A stretch of DNA of 64,000 bases from Streptomyces sp. JHA26 (GCF_002005565.1 NZ_BDJC01000020.1:43081-107080), one strand, 5' to 3'. Counted from the stretch's first letter, positions 1-8,659 are shown. The notes: generated by a model from the letters alone, not told the origin. Program-made: numbers and translations.

Positions 1-1408
1 ACTGAGCGGGGTGCAGGTCCTGCGCCTCGTCCACCACCACGTGGTCGTGCGTGGGCGACGACGCCGCCAGCAGCTCGGCCGCCCGCGCGCACACCTTCAG
101 GTACGTCGTCTCCTTCCGCTCCCGCAGCATCGCCTCGAACAGCTCCACCGCGGGCCACAGCCGCTCCCGCCTGCCCGGGGACAGGGCGCTGCCCCGGCCG
201 CGCCGCGAGGCCGCGAGATAGTCGTCCAGCGTGCGCAGGTCCTGCGCGAGGACGACGTGCCGGTACTCCTGGGCGAGGAACTGCTCGGTCCACGGCAGCC
301 CGAGCCTCTTGACCACCCGCTGCCACACCTGCCGCTCCTCGCGGTCGCCGACGGGCGAGGGCGCCTTGCCGTCGAGACGGGTGACGACGCCGTGCGCGTA
401 GGCGTTGACCGTCGTCACGTCCACCCGCCCCAGCAGTTCCTCGTCACCGTCCAGGAGCAGCGACAGGTTCTCGCGCAGGGTCGCCGCCAGCGCGTTGGTG
501 TACGTCGTGAGCAGGACCCGGGTGTCCGCGGAGCGGCCGAGCAGATGCTTGACGCGGTGCAGGGCGGCGACCGTCTTCCCGGTCCCGGGACCCCCGGTGA
601 CCTGCACCGGGCCGCCGTAGGACACCCGGTAGGCGACCCGCCGCTGCGAGGGGTGCAGGAAGACCCGCCAGGCCGCGAACGGCTTCTCCAGGATGTCGGC
701 GAGTTCCTCCGGTCCGGTGACCAGGGTGATCCGGCTGGTGGTGTTGGCGATCGCGGCCGCGAGGCTCTCGTCCGGATCGGGGCCGGCGGCCACCGGCCGG
801 CGCACCGCGACGACGTCCCGGTAGACCTCCTCGGGGCCGAACCCCTCCGCGAGGTACTGCAGCACCTCGAACTGGTCCTCCGGCAGCAGCGTCCCGAACG
901 CCTCGAGCTGGGGTTTGTCGATGACGGTCCGCACCGCGCGCAGCACCTGGTCGTCGAGGCCCAGCTCCCGCAGCACGGTGTCCGAGTACCGCGCGAACAG
1001 CAGCGAGGGCGCGGCGGCCGCGGCCTTCTCCAGCTGCGGAGTCAGCTGCTCGATGGCCACCACGTTGCGGACCTCGAGCGCCCGCGTCGCCGAGTTCGTG
1101 GTGTAGAGCCGTTTGGCGGCCCAGGTGTAGGCGTCGTCGTGCGGGACGACGTTGACGAGCAGGAACACGTCGCTGCCGTCGTCGGGAGCGAGGACGACAC
1201 CGCGCCAGAAGTCGTTGATCCGGATGGTCCGCATCCGCGGATCACGGGCTTTCTCGACGGACTCCAGGTGCAGCCCCTTGTCCGCCTGCAGCTCGGGAAC
1301 GGTGAGCTGCTGGAACTTCTGCATCGCCTTGCGCACGCCGGCCCGCACGGGTTTCTCCAGGAGGTCGTAGCTCTCCCAGAAACTGTTGGCGAACGCCAGC
1401 TGCGGCAC
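1..1408 (-). CDS. UvrD-like superfamily 1 helicase, 3' end beyond window
   Basis: Reverse-strand frame open from a GTG at 1408 to the window edge (469 codons visible; the C-terminus is missing). The GTG is preceded by a GGGGAGGG ribosome site. Residues 1-260 form an N-terminal region of unknown fold. Then come Walker A GGPGTGKT at 272-279 and the motif II sequence VDEAQD at about 459-464, which is diagnostic of UvrD/Rep helicases (3'-5' DNA translocases that use ATP). The conserved helicase core after motif II lies outside the window. It begins 41 bp after mcrC and points the same way, so it is probably the last gene of the McrBC operon. A role in processing DNA cut by the restriction complex is an inference from this position. 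Confidence 0.82.
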   Translation of the reverse strand, partial: MPQLAFANSFWESYDLLEKPVRAGVRKAMQKFQQLTVPELQADKGLHLESVEKARDPRMRTIRINDFWRGVVLAPDDGSDVFLLVNVVPHDDAYTWAAKRLYTTNSATRALEVRNVVAIEQLTPQLEKAAAAAPSLLFARYSDTVLRELGLDDQVLRAVRTVIDKPQLEAFGTLLPEDQFEVLQYLAEGFGPEEVYRDVVAVRRPVAAGPDPDESLAAAIANTTSRITLVTGPEELADILEKPFAAWRVFLHPSQRRVAYRVSYGGPVQVTGGPGTGKTVAALHRVKHLLGRSADTRVLLTTYTNALAATLRENLSLLLDGDEELLGRVDVTTVNAYAHGVVTRLDGKAPSPVGDREERQVWQRVVKRLGLPWTEQFLAQEYRHVVLAQDLRTLDDYLAASRRGRGSALSPGRRERLWPAVELFEAMLRERKETTYLKVCARAAELLAASSPTHDHVVVDEAQDLHPAQ

Positions 1409-1448
1409 GACGTGCCCTCCCCACCCCGGACGGTCACTGCGGAGCCGA

Positions 1449-2657
1449 TCATACGCGTGACCTGCCGATCAGCCGCTCGGCCACCTCCCCGACCTCGGCC
1501 AGCAGCCCCACCGGTTCCTGGTCGAGGTCCAGGGCGTGCTGGTGGAGGACGGTGCCCGCGTGCCGCACCCGGTGGGCGGCGTGACCGGCGTTGCCCTTCG
1601 CGTACACCAGGTGCCCCTCGCCGAGTCCGAGGGCGGTGCAGTAGGCGAGCATCTGGTACAGGTCGGCGTCCGGGTAGCCGCCCCGTCTCTCCGCCTTGTA
1701 CTTGGCGTCGGCCACCGCGCACGGCGCGCGGTCGGGCCCGTAGAGGACGAGGTCCGGCCTCATCCGGACGGTCCGCGCCTCGTCCAGGTGGAGCGGGTCC
1801 TGGAACCGCGCGACGTACCCGGAACCGCGCAGCGCCTCCCGCAGGGCGACGGTCACGAAGTCCTCGAAGAGCTTGTTCATGTCGAACAGGAACCCCTCGA
1901 CGCGCAGCCCGCCGGGCCCGTGCTCCGGGGAGGCGCCCTCCAGCACGGCCCGCGCCAGCCGCAGGGCGTGGTGGTACCGGGCGTTGAGCCGGCTCGGCCG
2001 CCACTCGGGCAGGGGCCGGCCGCGCACGAGCACCGTGACGTCCGCCAGCCGCGCCCGCTGGTGCAGCAGCCGCCGGCGCACCTCGCGCGGCACGCCGGGC
2101 AGCCGCAGCAGCCGCTCGACGGCCGCCCGCAGGATCCGGTTCTCCGCGATGTCCGTGGTGAAGTCGTCGTACGCCACCTCCACCGGCGGCGTCGCCCCGA
2201 ACCGGCGCCGTATCTGCTCGGCCTCCCGGATCCGCCCCCGCACGACCGGCGAGGTCTCCTCCGTCATCCGGTAGCCCTGCAACAGCCCCTGCCGCAGGGC
2301 CCGGTCCACCTGTCGTTCCACGGCGTGGGCGAGCGCGGGCAGCACCTCCCGGTGCTCGGCCACGTCGACCTCGCCGTCCCGCCAGGCACCGGCGGGGTCG
2401 AGGCTGTAACCGAGCAGGAAGAACAGACGGACGATCGGCACCTTGGGCACGATCCGGACCGTCAGCCGGTCGTGCCCCGGCACCGCGACCGCGACGGCCC
2501 CGACCTTGCTGCCGGCCCGCAGCGACCAGCGCCCGGGGGAGTACGGGTCCGGCGCGGCGTCCACGACCCGCAGGGCCGCGAGCGCCCGCCCCACGTCGTC
2601 CGGCAGGGCCACACCGACCGCCGGCGCGTGCTCGACGAGCTCGACGACCGGCGTCAC
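1449..2657 (-). CDS. mcrC: McrC-family nuclease subunit of McrBC restriction system
   Basis: 402 residues from a GTG that overlaps the mcrB stop codon (GTGA), so translation is probably coupled. A longer in-frame extension exists but runs through mcrB coding DNA and is not used. Residues 165-180 hold the conserved IAENRILRAA segment of McrC, MNKLFEDFV lies at about 260-268, and the PD-(D/E)XK nuclease core is visible as PD (301-302) and DAK (317-319). In the family, McrC binds the McrB GTPase ring, stimulates it and cuts DNA carrying modified cytosine. The nuclease residues look intact. Sequence and context both support the call. Confidence 0.9.
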   Translation of the reverse strand: MTPVVELVEHAPAVGVALPDDVGRALAALRVVDAAPDPYSPGRWSLRAGSKVGAVAVAVPGHDRLTVRIVPKVPIVRLFFLLGYSLDPAGAWRDGEVDVAEHREVLPALAHAVERQVDRALRQGLLQGYRMTEETSPVVRGRIREAEQIRRRFGATPPVEVAYDDFTTDIAENRILRAAVERLLRLPGVPREVRRRLLHQRARLADVTVLVRGRPLPEWRPSRLNARYHHALRLARAVLEGASPEHGPGGLRVEGFLFDMNKLFEDFVTVALREALRGSGYVARFQDPLHLDEARTVRMRPDLVLYGPDRAPCAVADAKYKAERRGGYPDADLYQMLAYCTALGLGEGHLVYAKGNAGHAAHRVRHAGTVLHQHALDLDQEPVGLLAEVGEVAERLIGRSRV

Positions 2658-4468
2658 CCCGACGACTCCCGCAGCGCCGCCAGCCCGTACCGCTGCTCGA
2701 CGTCCACGCCCTCGCCGTAGTGGTGCTCCTCCAGCAGCGGCAGGATCTTCGTCCGCCAGGTCCGCTCCAGACCGCCCTCCCGGTACACGCCCTTCTTCAT
2801 CAGGTACGAGGGCCCGATGCGGAAGTCGGGATCGTCGATCCGCGCGTTGAGCGCGTCGAGCAGGTCCGCGGGCTCGGCCTCCCGGCCCTCCCGCTCCAGC
2901 CACCGGCGCAGCAGACCGCTCGTCGGCTCGGTGCGCGGCGACAGCTCGACGAACGCGAACCGCCGCCGCATCGCCGCGTCGACGAGGGCGATGGACCGGT
3001 CGGCGGTGTTCATCGTCCCGATCACGAACAGGTTCGGCGGCAGCGCGAAGTCGTCACCGGAGTACGTCAGCCGCACCGACCTGTTGCGGTACTCCAGCAG
3101 GAAGTACAGCTCGCCGAAGGCCTTCGCGAGGTTGGCCCGGTTGATCTCGTCGATGATCAGGAAGTGCGGGATGTGCCGGTTGCCCTCGCGGGACGCGAGG
3201 TCGGCCAGCTCCCGCAGCGGCCCGGCGGTGAGCCGGAACGCCACCTCCCGGGTCTCCGGGTCCTCCTGCGGCCGGAACCCCTCGAAGAAGTCCTCGTAGG
3301 AGTACGAGGGGTGGAACTGCACGAGCTTGACCTGCTCGGGGCCGCCGCCCAGGAACTCGGCGAGTTTGAGGGCGAGGTAGGTCTTGCCGGTGCCGGGCGG
3401 ACCGTAGAGCACGAGCTGCCGCTCGTCCCAGAGCAGATCACGCACCTCCTCCAGCCACGCCGCGTCGTGCACGAGCAGATCGGCGGCCAGTTCCTCCGTG
3501 GGCCGGGGCAGCTCCAGCTCGCGGCGGGCGGCGAGCGCGGGGATCTCCACGCTCGGGTCCCGCTCCGTCCCCCCTGCCTCCTCGGCCAGTTCCTGGTCGG
3601 TGAGGCCGAGCCCCTGGACGTGGGCCTGGACGGCGGAGAGGTCGACGACGTCGTGCTGGACGGACAGCTTCTGCTGGAGCTCCTCGGGCAGGTCGTCGTA
3701 GGGGAAGCCGGTCGGCTGCCACTCCACGGGCCGGCGCAGGTTCGACCGGCGGTCCTCGGACTCCGTCTGTCCGGCCTCGCCGGTGACTTCGCCGACGTAC
3801 AGCCGGCCGCCGGAGATCGTGCACACGGTGTCCCCGGGTTTCATGCGCGACAGGAAGGCGTGGAGGTCCTCGACGAGCTGCTGCCGCTGGCTGTACGTGG
3901 CGGTCGACTCGTAGTCCTCCTGGACCAGCGTGCGCAGCTCGTCCTTGCTGACGCCCTGCCGAACGCCCTGCCGCAGCCGGGAGGCGGCGAGGGTGACGCG
4001 TCCCTCGGGCAGCCACAGACGCTGGACCAGGTCCAGGCCGGTGACGTTGGAGCCGCGCACGAGCCACGTGCGACTCGGGCCCGCCCACACCCCGGACATG
4101 AAGTCGGACAGGGGCCTGCCGTCCTCGGTCCGCCACTCCTCCCACCCGTTGCGCGGCGCCCCGACCAGCACGACGGCGGCGAAGGAGGGCGAGCCGAACA
4201 CCACGTCCTCGGTCAGCTCCAGCCAGCCCGGCCAGCGCGCCGACGGCACCAGCACGCCTTGTGCCCGGAGCTCCTCACGACGTCTGGTCGGCGCCTTGAA
4301 ATGCTTGCCCAGCGAGGGCATCACATGGTCCCGCGCCGGAGAACCGGCCCGGACGAGGAACTTCCGGCTGCCGTTGGTCCCCGTCTCGTCCAGGAGCACT
4401 CCGCGTGCCCGGTCGATGCCGTCACCGCTGGGCAGCCGGAGCCGGAACTCCGGATATTCGTCGGCCAT
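2654..4468 (-). CDS. mcrB: McrB-like AAA+ GTPase with N-terminal DNA-recognition domains
   Basis: 604 residues; ATG at 4468 behind an AGGAGGGG ribosome site. The AAA+ motor occupies about 330-600: Walker A GPPGTGKT at 356-363, Walker B IIDEINRA at 438-445, and the McrB signature MNTADRS at 486-492 followed by an arginine-rich RRRF. The first ~90 residues resemble a DUF4357-type domain, and residues 200-240 (MKPGDTVCTISGGRLYVGEV) resemble a PUA/EVE-type base-recognition fold; both assignments are by eye. Family role: a GTP-driven hexamer that recognises modified DNA and activates McrC. First of three tightly linked genes (mcrB, mcrC, helicase). A 155-bp gap separates it from the upstream coiled-coil gene. 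Confidence 0.9.
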   Translation of the reverse strand: MADEYPEFRLRLPSGDGIDRARGVLLDETGTNGSRKFLVRAGSPARDHVMPSLGKHFKAPTRRREELRAQGVLVPSARWPGWLELTEDVVFGSPSFAAVVLVGAPRNGWEEWRTEDGRPLSDFMSGVWAGPSRTWLVRGSNVTGLDLVQRLWLPEGRVTLAASRLRQGVRQGVSKDELRTLVQEDYESTATYSQRQQLVEDLHAFLSRMKPGDTVCTISGGRLYVGEVTGEAGQTESEDRRSNLRRPVEWQPTGFPYDDLPEELQQKLSVQHDVVDLSAVQAHVQGLGLTDQELAEEAGGTERDPSVEIPALAARRELELPRPTEELAADLLVHDAAWLEEVRDLLWDERQLVLYGPPGTGKTYLALKLAEFLGGGPEQVKLVQFHPSYSYEDFFEGFRPQEDPETREVAFRLTAGPLRELADLASREGNRHIPHFLIIDEINRANLAKAFGELYFLLEYRNRSVRLTYSGDDFALPPNLFVIGTMNTADRSIALVDAAMRRRFAFVELSPRTEPTSGLLRRWLEREGREAEPADLLDALNARIDDPDFRIGPSYLMKKGVYREGGLERTWRTKILPLLEEHHYGEGVDVEQRYGLAALRESSG

Positions 4469-4623
4469 GGGCCCCTCTCACCCCTCCTGGTCAATCCGTC
4501 CGCAGCGTACCGGCGGACACTGACGATCCCGCCGTGACGCCGGCACCGGTGGGCCGGTCTCCGGTGACGAGAGGACCGGCCCACGCCCGACTCGCCGGGC
4601 ACCTCCCGCTGGTCAGCGGTCCG

Positions 4624-6261
4624 TCACGTCAACGTGTTGGACAAATGGGGCCCGATGTACCCGATGTAGATGCCGTACTTCGCGCGGGCTCCGTCGAAGT
4701 AGTGGAGCCGCGGCGCGATCGTGTTGCCGCCGCCGACGCGTACGTGCGCGCCCATGAACACCTTCCGTGCCGGATCGACGTGCTCCGGCACGGGGAACGT
4801 ACGCTGTCGGCGCCAGCTCGAGTTGCCCTTCACCGACTTGGACTCGTCCCGCACGATCTTCCGGGGCGAGATCGTGCGGACCCCGCCCGGGGCGTCGGCG
4901 CACCACTGCTTGAAGTCCCGGCCGGCCTGCCCGGTGGTTGCCGCCCGGGCGAAGTCCCCGAGCGCCAGCAGCGCGTCCCAGGTCATGCGCACCCAGGACG
5001 AGCCGTACGCCTGCGCGTCGAGGTCGAGCGTCACCTTCCGGGAGCCGGTGAAGTGCAGGCGGGGCAGGGAGTCGAGGCGGCGCAGGAGTTCCTCGAAGGA
5101 CTCCGGGCAGTCCTCCGGCACGGTGAGCGGGGTGTACGCGGCCGCGGCGGCACCCAGTTCCACCATCTGCTTGCGCAGCATCTGCAACTGCGCTCGGACG
5201 GAGTGCAGTTCCCGGTACTGCTCGTCGTACTCGGCGATCAGCAGGGTCTCGTTGTCCTCGGCCTTGCGCAGCTCGTACTTGAGGTCGCGGATCTCGTCGG
5301 CCCGTACCCGTTGCTCCCGCCCCGCCTCCTCCAGGATCTCGTGGAGGGCCTCGTTCTCGACGCGCAGCCGTTCCAGCTCGGGCGCGGCGGAGTCACCCGG
5401 TGCACGGGTCCGCATGACCGGCACGGAGTCGAGCTCGGCGGGGAGGGGAGCACGGGCGGCCAGCCGCTGGGGCAGCTGGGCGATGATCCTGCGGGCCTGC
5501 GACGGGCGGTCGGCGATCAGTCTGCGGGACATCACCCGGTGCCGTTGCCCGTCGGCGGGCCAGGCCGGGTCGACTCCCGGGAGGTAGGTACGCACCCCGC
5601 CGCCGTAGACCCGGTGGTACTCCAGCGCGCGGTTGAAACGGGTCTCCGCCTCGGGGGTGAGCACGTAGAGGATCGCCAGACCGGCCAGGGGCCGGACCAG
5701 CGGGTCCACGGTGTCCTCCAGCCAGGTGTCGAAGTCGGCCCCGTACGGCGTGCTGGCCACGACGACCGGCAGGCGCCGTGTCTCGTCGCACAGTTCGTCT
5801 ATGACGGCGTCGACGTCCTCCGCCTCGACCACCTGGGGATCGGCCGTGACGTCGGCGCGGCCGTCGCGCGCCTCGAGGACATCGAGGAGCCCGCGCGCGA
5901 GCCGGGGCGTCTTGGCCGGTACGGGCACGGCCTCGGGGTCGTCCGGCAGGTGTTCCACGTCCAGCTGGACCCTGGTCGGGCCGTCTCCGGCCTGACGGAT
6001 CACCAGGGTGGTCTGCCAGGTTCCGCCGGGCAGCGTCTCGCGCAGCCGCCAACGGCCGTACGCCCCCGAGGCGCCGGTGGCGGAGTCGTGGTCGAGGGTG
6101 ACGCCGCGGGCTATCTCGTTGCGGCCCTCGGCGAAGGCGTCGACGTCGTAGCTCTTCGGGGGGTCCCTGAGCCATCGGCGCAGCCGGTCGTCGACCTGCG
6201 CACCGGTCGTGACGTAGTCCAGTCCGCTGGTGACGACCATGCGGTATCGGCGGGTGTCCAA
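4624..6261 (-). CDS. Coiled-coil protein upstream of McrBC, function unknown
   Basis: About 545 residues. The start is uncertain. A TTG at 6261 has GAGGA seven bases upstream and keeps an apparent beta-strand (RYRMVVTSGLDY) intact; the next choice is the ATG at 6240, which lacks a ribosome site. The frame stays open to 6528, but that extension is low-complexity Pro/Arg and unlikely. Residues ~290-370 are a long charged coiled coil rich in Glu, Arg and Leu heptads. The last 60 residues contain a Gly- and Tyr-rich segment (KYGIYIGYIGPHLSNTLT) that I have the impression recurs at the C-terminus of other defence-associated proteins. I do not recognise the N-terminal domain. Co-orientation with mcrB suggests a regulator or sensor of the restriction complex. 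Some expanded McrBC systems (CoCoNuT) also carry coiled-coil partners, but homology is untested. Confidence 0.62.
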   Translation of the reverse strand: MDTRRYRMVVTSGLDYVTTGAQVDDRLRRWLRDPPKSYDVDAFAEGRNEIARGVTLDHDSATGASGAYGRWRLRETLPGGTWQTTLVIRQAGDGPTRVQLDVEHLPDDPEAVPVPAKTPRLARGLLDVLEARDGRADVTADPQVVEAEDVDAVIDELCDETRRLPVVVASTPYGADFDTWLEDTVDPLVRPLAGLAILYVLTPEAETRFNRALEYHRVYGGGVRTYLPGVDPAWPADGQRHRVMSRRLIADRPSQARRIIAQLPQRLAARAPLPAELDSVPVMRTRAPGDSAAPELERLRVENEALHEILEEAGREQRVRADEIRDLKYELRKAEDNETLLIAEYDEQYRELHSVRAQLQMLRKQMVELGAAAAAYTPLTVPEDCPESFEELLRRLDSLPRLHFTGSRKVTLDLDAQAYGSSWVRMTWDALLALGDFARAATTGQAGRDFKQWCADAPGGVRTISPRKIVRDESKSVKGNSSWRRQRTFPVPEHVDPARKVFMGAHVRVGGGNTIAPRLHYFDGARAKYGIYIGYIGPHLSNTLT

Positions 6262-6538
6262 GGCGGGGTCCTCATGTCCGGAGATGTGCGGTGTGCAGGG
6301 GGTGACGGCTCGGTCCTCCGCGGCGTCGGGTGCCGTCAGCGGGTCGGCGGCCTCCTGCGGACGGGTGTGGATCCGCGCCGGGGCCGGAGGCGGTTCGCGC
6401 GGCGGGGGCCACGTCTCGGCAGCGCGGTCCGCGGCTGGTCGATCACGACTGCCCCTTTCGTGGGGTGCGGGACGAGGTGTGCCGGGGAACGACGGACATC
6501 CTGTTTGCCTAAAGAGGATGGAGTGCACGTGTGAGCGT

Positions 6539-6554
6539 TGTCAACGAATTGACA
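6539..6554. promoter_or_regulatory. Inverted repeat carrying back-to-back TTGACA boxes
   Basis: TGTCAA-CGAA-TTGACA is a perfect 6-bp inverted repeat in an unusually AT-rich stretch between the minus-strand coiled-coil gene and the plus-strand EVE-like gene. It places a consensus -35 hexamer on both strands. I could not find a convincing -10 at 17-18 bp on either side, so it may be an operator as well as, or instead of, a divergent promoter. An 8-bp palindrome GTGTACAC (6576-6583) follows on the plus side. Positions 6262-6597 otherwise hold only a Pro/Arg-rich frame that I do not regard as coding. Confidence 0.4.
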
Positions 6555-6597
6555 GCAATAGAGCAATTCGAAAACGTGTACACATGGAGGGTGTTCG

Positions 6598-6750
6598 ATG
6601 CGCCGATCGACGGTCGTGGCGCTTGTACGCGGCGTCCACGGGCGGTGGAGAGCGGGCGGAGACGTCCTGGCCGGGGAGTTCGAGCAGTACGTGGGGCCGG
6701 CCTCCGGCCTGCAGGGCGGCGGCCGGGCATCCGGTGCCTCGGTAAGGTGA
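6598..6750 (+). CDS. Small ORF (50 aa), possible leader peptide
   Basis: ATG preceded by GGAGG at seven bases, the best ribosome site in this intergenic region. It encodes a basic 50-residue peptide (MRRSTVVALVRGVHGRW...) and ends in TGA six bases before the GTG of the next gene. No homology recognised. It could be a genuine small protein co-transcribed with the EVE-like gene, a leader peptide, or chance. Evidence is limited to the ribosome site and the spacing. Confidence 0.32.
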   Translation: MRRSTVVALVRGVHGRWRAGGDVLAGEFEQYVGPASGLQGGGRASGASVR

Positions 6751-6755
6751 CCGGC

Positions 6756-7256
6756 GTGTCGTCCTCGCACCTGCTGATCATCGGAGAACGGGCCGCTCTG
6801 AGCTGGGTGGTGACCGAGCAGCGCATGGCGTTCCCGGCCGGGCGGACCAAAGCGGCGCGGGCCCTGGAAGAGGATGACGAGATCTTCCTCTACACGACGC
6901 GCGGCTGCTTCCGGAATCCGACCCGCGACCTGGGCCGGGTGATCGCCCGCGCCTCGGTCGCCACTCCGGTGCGGACGCTGGACGAACCCGTCGTCTTCGG
7001 CGGCCGCTCCTTCACGGAGGGCTGCCGCCTGGAAGTGTCCGGGCTGGCGCCCTTCCGCGACGGACTCGTCCTGCGCGACCTGGTCCCCCGGCTGTCGGCC
7101 TTCCCGGACCCGGCGACGTGGAGCGTCCGCATGCGACGGGCGTCGCTGCCCCTGCCACCGGCGGACGCCGACCTGGTGCGCGCGGAACTGCGACCACTGC
7201 TGCGCCCGTACGACGAGGCCGCCGACGCCTACCGTTGGGAACCGGCGCCTGCCTGA
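6756..7256 (+). CDS. EVE/PUA-like domain protein, predicted modified-base reader
   Basis: 166 residues from the GTG at 6756, which has AAGGTG six bases upstream; a second in-frame GTG lies at 6747. The same frame is open back to 6531, but that part is Arg/Pro-rich and looks non-coding. The protein opens with a hydrophobic strand (SHLLIIGERAALSWVVTE), then an acidic-aromatic EDDEIFLYTT segment, then GRVIARA and repeated short strands, ending near a CRLEVSGLAPF segment and a leucine-rich tail. This beta-rich order resembles the EVE/PUA-like fold, which binds modified bases in DNA or RNA. It is divergent from the McrBC locus, where EVE proteins often occur. No catalytic residues are expected. 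The assignment is by pattern, not by alignment. Confidence 0.55.
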   Translation: MSSSHLLIIGERAALSWVVTEQRMAFPAGRTKAARALEEDDEIFLYTTRGCFRNPTRDLGRVIARASVATPVRTLDEPVVFGGRSFTEGCRLEVSGLAPFRDGLVLRDLVPRLSAFPDPATWSVRMRRASLPLPPADADLVRAELRPLLRPYDEAADAYRWEPAPA

Positions 7257-7397
7257 GCCGGAGCACGGCTCCGCGAGGCCCGGGAGCCGACGACCCTCTA
7301 CCGAAGCTGTCGGCGAATCCGCCGGACCGCCCCGGACACAAGCCCCGGGGCCACGACGGGAGCGAGCCTCCCGGCGACACGCCACTTGGCGACCGTC

Positions 7398-7532
7398 GTG
7401 CGGGGACGCGCACTCCTGTCGGCCTCTTGCCGTTGGTTCACCGCCGAGCCGCTCCTGTCGAACCGGGAACTCATCGACCGTGCCCACGGATTCGGCTTCG
7501 ACCGGGTGCCGGGCACCAAGCCGCCCCTGTGA
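7398..7532 (+). pseudogene. Possible C-terminal gene remnant
   Basis: In the 321-bp gap 7257-7577 one short plus-strand frame has natural-looking composition (CRWFTAEPLLSNRELIDRAH, then GFGFDRVPGTKPPL and TGA), unlike the surrounding low-complexity frames. There is no ribosome site and no complete domain. It reads like the tail of a decayed gene. I cannot name the family. Confidence 0.22.
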
Positions 7533-7577
7533 ACGGGCGCCGTCGGGAGCCGGCTCGCGGCCTTGCCCTGTCGCCCG

Positions 7578-8114
7578 TCAGGAGTAGGACCAGCGCCACG
7601 CGTTCGAGCTGTACCTGCACGTGATCCGCGTGCCGCCCGCGGTCGTCGTCGTGGCCCCGTGGTCACTGTTCCGGCAGTACTGCCCCGCCCGGTAGCAGTT
7701 GCCCGCGTTGGAGGTGATGGAGCAGGTGCCGGAGCCGCTGCCGCTGTCGCTGCCGCTGTCGCTGCTGTCACCGGTGCCGCTGGTGCCGCTGGTGCCGGAT
7801 CCGGTGGCGGCCCGGGCGGTCTTGGTGACGGTGACGGTCGGGCCGGGTGTGGTGACCTTCTCGGTCTTGGTGACTGTGGGGGCGGGTTCCGGCTCGGCGG
7901 TGACGGTCGCCGTAGCCGTAGCCGTGGCCGTGGCCGTGACGGTCGGCACGGGCTTGGCGGCCAAGGCCTGGGCGGCGTCCACCTCGTCCTGCGCGGACTG
8001 GGTGCCGCCGATCGCCCCCAGGGCGAACAGGGCGGCGCCGACGGCCCACAGCCTCTTGCGCTTGCGCAACGGCCGTATGTCGGAGGGGCCTTGCGGGCGG
8101 TTCTGCGGATTCAC
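7578..8114 (-). CDS. Secreted or membrane-anchored Thr/Val-repeat protein with Cys-containing tail
   Basis: 178 residues. A basic N-terminus (RPLRKRKR) precedes one hydrophobic segment (LWAVGAALFALGAIGG, ~22-37), an N-terminal anchor or uncleaved signal. A long Thr-Val-Ala-Thr low-complexity spacer (TATATATATVT and similar) and a Ser/Gly linker follow. The last ~45 residues form a small domain with four cysteines (CSIT, GNCYRAGQYC, ITC) and aromatic residues, a layout common in Streptomyces surface proteins of unknown function. Probably exported and tethered to the membrane with the Cys domain outside. A perfect 9-bp inverted repeat lies about 100 bp upstream of the start and could control it. 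Confidence 0.7.
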   Translation of the reverse strand: MNPQNRPQGPSDIRPLRKRKRLWAVGAALFALGAIGGTQSAQDEVDAAQALAAKPVPTVTATATATATATVTAEPEPAPTVTKTEKVTTPGPTVTVTKTARAATGSGTSGTSGTGDSSDSGSDSGSGSGTCSITSNAGNCYRAGQYCRNSDHGATTTTAGGTRITCRYSSNAWRWSYS

Positions 8115-8213
8115 GGTTTCTCCCGGGACGGCGAACGGGGTGGGCGCACGGCAGCTGAGGCACAGGGGTGCCGCCTGGGCTGCTCATGCTCTGTGAACTG
8201 GAGCATGATGCAT

Positions 8214-8236
8214 GCGCGTTGATAATGTCAACGCGC
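8214..8236. promoter_or_regulatory. Perfect 9-bp inverted repeat, candidate operator
   Basis: GCGCGTTGA-taatg-TCAACGCGC: arms identical over 9 bp, 5-bp spacer, in an AT-rich pocket between the secreted-protein gene (8114) and the antitoxin-like gene (8293). Its core GTTGA-N5-TCAAC recurs upstream of the Gabija operon (25097-25111) and of the kinase-helicase operon (41148-41162). The spacing fits a dimeric repressor. No protein in the window can be assigned to it from sequence. Confidence 0.5.
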
Positions 8237-8292
8237 TTTGTGTTGCGAGGTGTGTACGGTTGCCGATGTGGAGCGTCAGGTGTGAACAGCGG

Positions 8293-8580
8293 TCACGAGA
8301 AGCAAGGGGGGAGAGCGCATGACTCATCGGTGCGGTGCGCGCGGGCCGGCTCGGCGTGCCTGCGCTCGATCTCCCGGCGCTCCGCCTCCGCCAGTTCGGC
8401 CTCGGTGACCTCGCCGTACTCCTCTTCCCACCAGGCGACCACCTCCCCGAGACGGTCCTGCTCCCGCTGGCGCTCCGTGGCGTGAGCGACGGAGCGGCTG
8501 AACCCGCCGGGACCCTCCTCGGCCCGGACGGCCTCGACGGGCCCCTCGGGAAGCGTGACGGTGTACTTCTTCGTCGCCAT
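8293..8580 (-). CDS. Antitoxin-like small protein, apparently without a toxin partner
   Basis: 95 residues, ATG at 8580 behind GGAAGGAG. It begins with a short beta-strand (KKYTVTLPEGPVEAVRA) followed by charged helices rich in Glu/Arg, including EVVAWWEEEYGEVTEAELAE and a basic Arg/His tail. Small proteins of this form in Streptomyces are commonly annotated as ribbon-helix-helix-like antitoxins; I make that call on pattern only. A toxin would be expected just downstream (lower coordinates), but 8115-8292 holds no ORF. It lies 79 bp after the HATPase gene, in the same direction. Confidence 0.6.
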   Translation of the reverse strand: MATKKYTVTLPEGPVEAVRAEEGPGGFSRSVAHATERQREQDRLGEVVAWWEEEYGEVTEAELAEAERREIERRHAEPARAHRTDESCALPPCFS

Positions 8581-8659
8581 GCGGTTCTCCTTCCTGGTGA
8601 GCGACCCGAGCGGCGGTGGCCTCACGCCCTCAGGGGCGTGTCGACGACCAGGACGGCGT

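Noticed and set aside
11..6534. Long plus-strand frames opposite the McrBC locus
   Set aside because: Pro/Arg/Gly-rich antisense shadows; the minus-strand frames carry the Walker, MNTAD and PD-(D/E)XK motifs.
7840..7960. Short tandem repetition (ACCGTCACG-like units) suggesting a repeat array
   Set aside because: It is the Thr/Val/Ala low-complexity coding spacer of the secreted protein, not a CRISPR or intergenic repeat.
8115..8292. Search for a toxin gene downstream of the antitoxin-like gene
   Set aside because: No ORF of toxin size on either strand; only the 9-bp inverted repeat is present.
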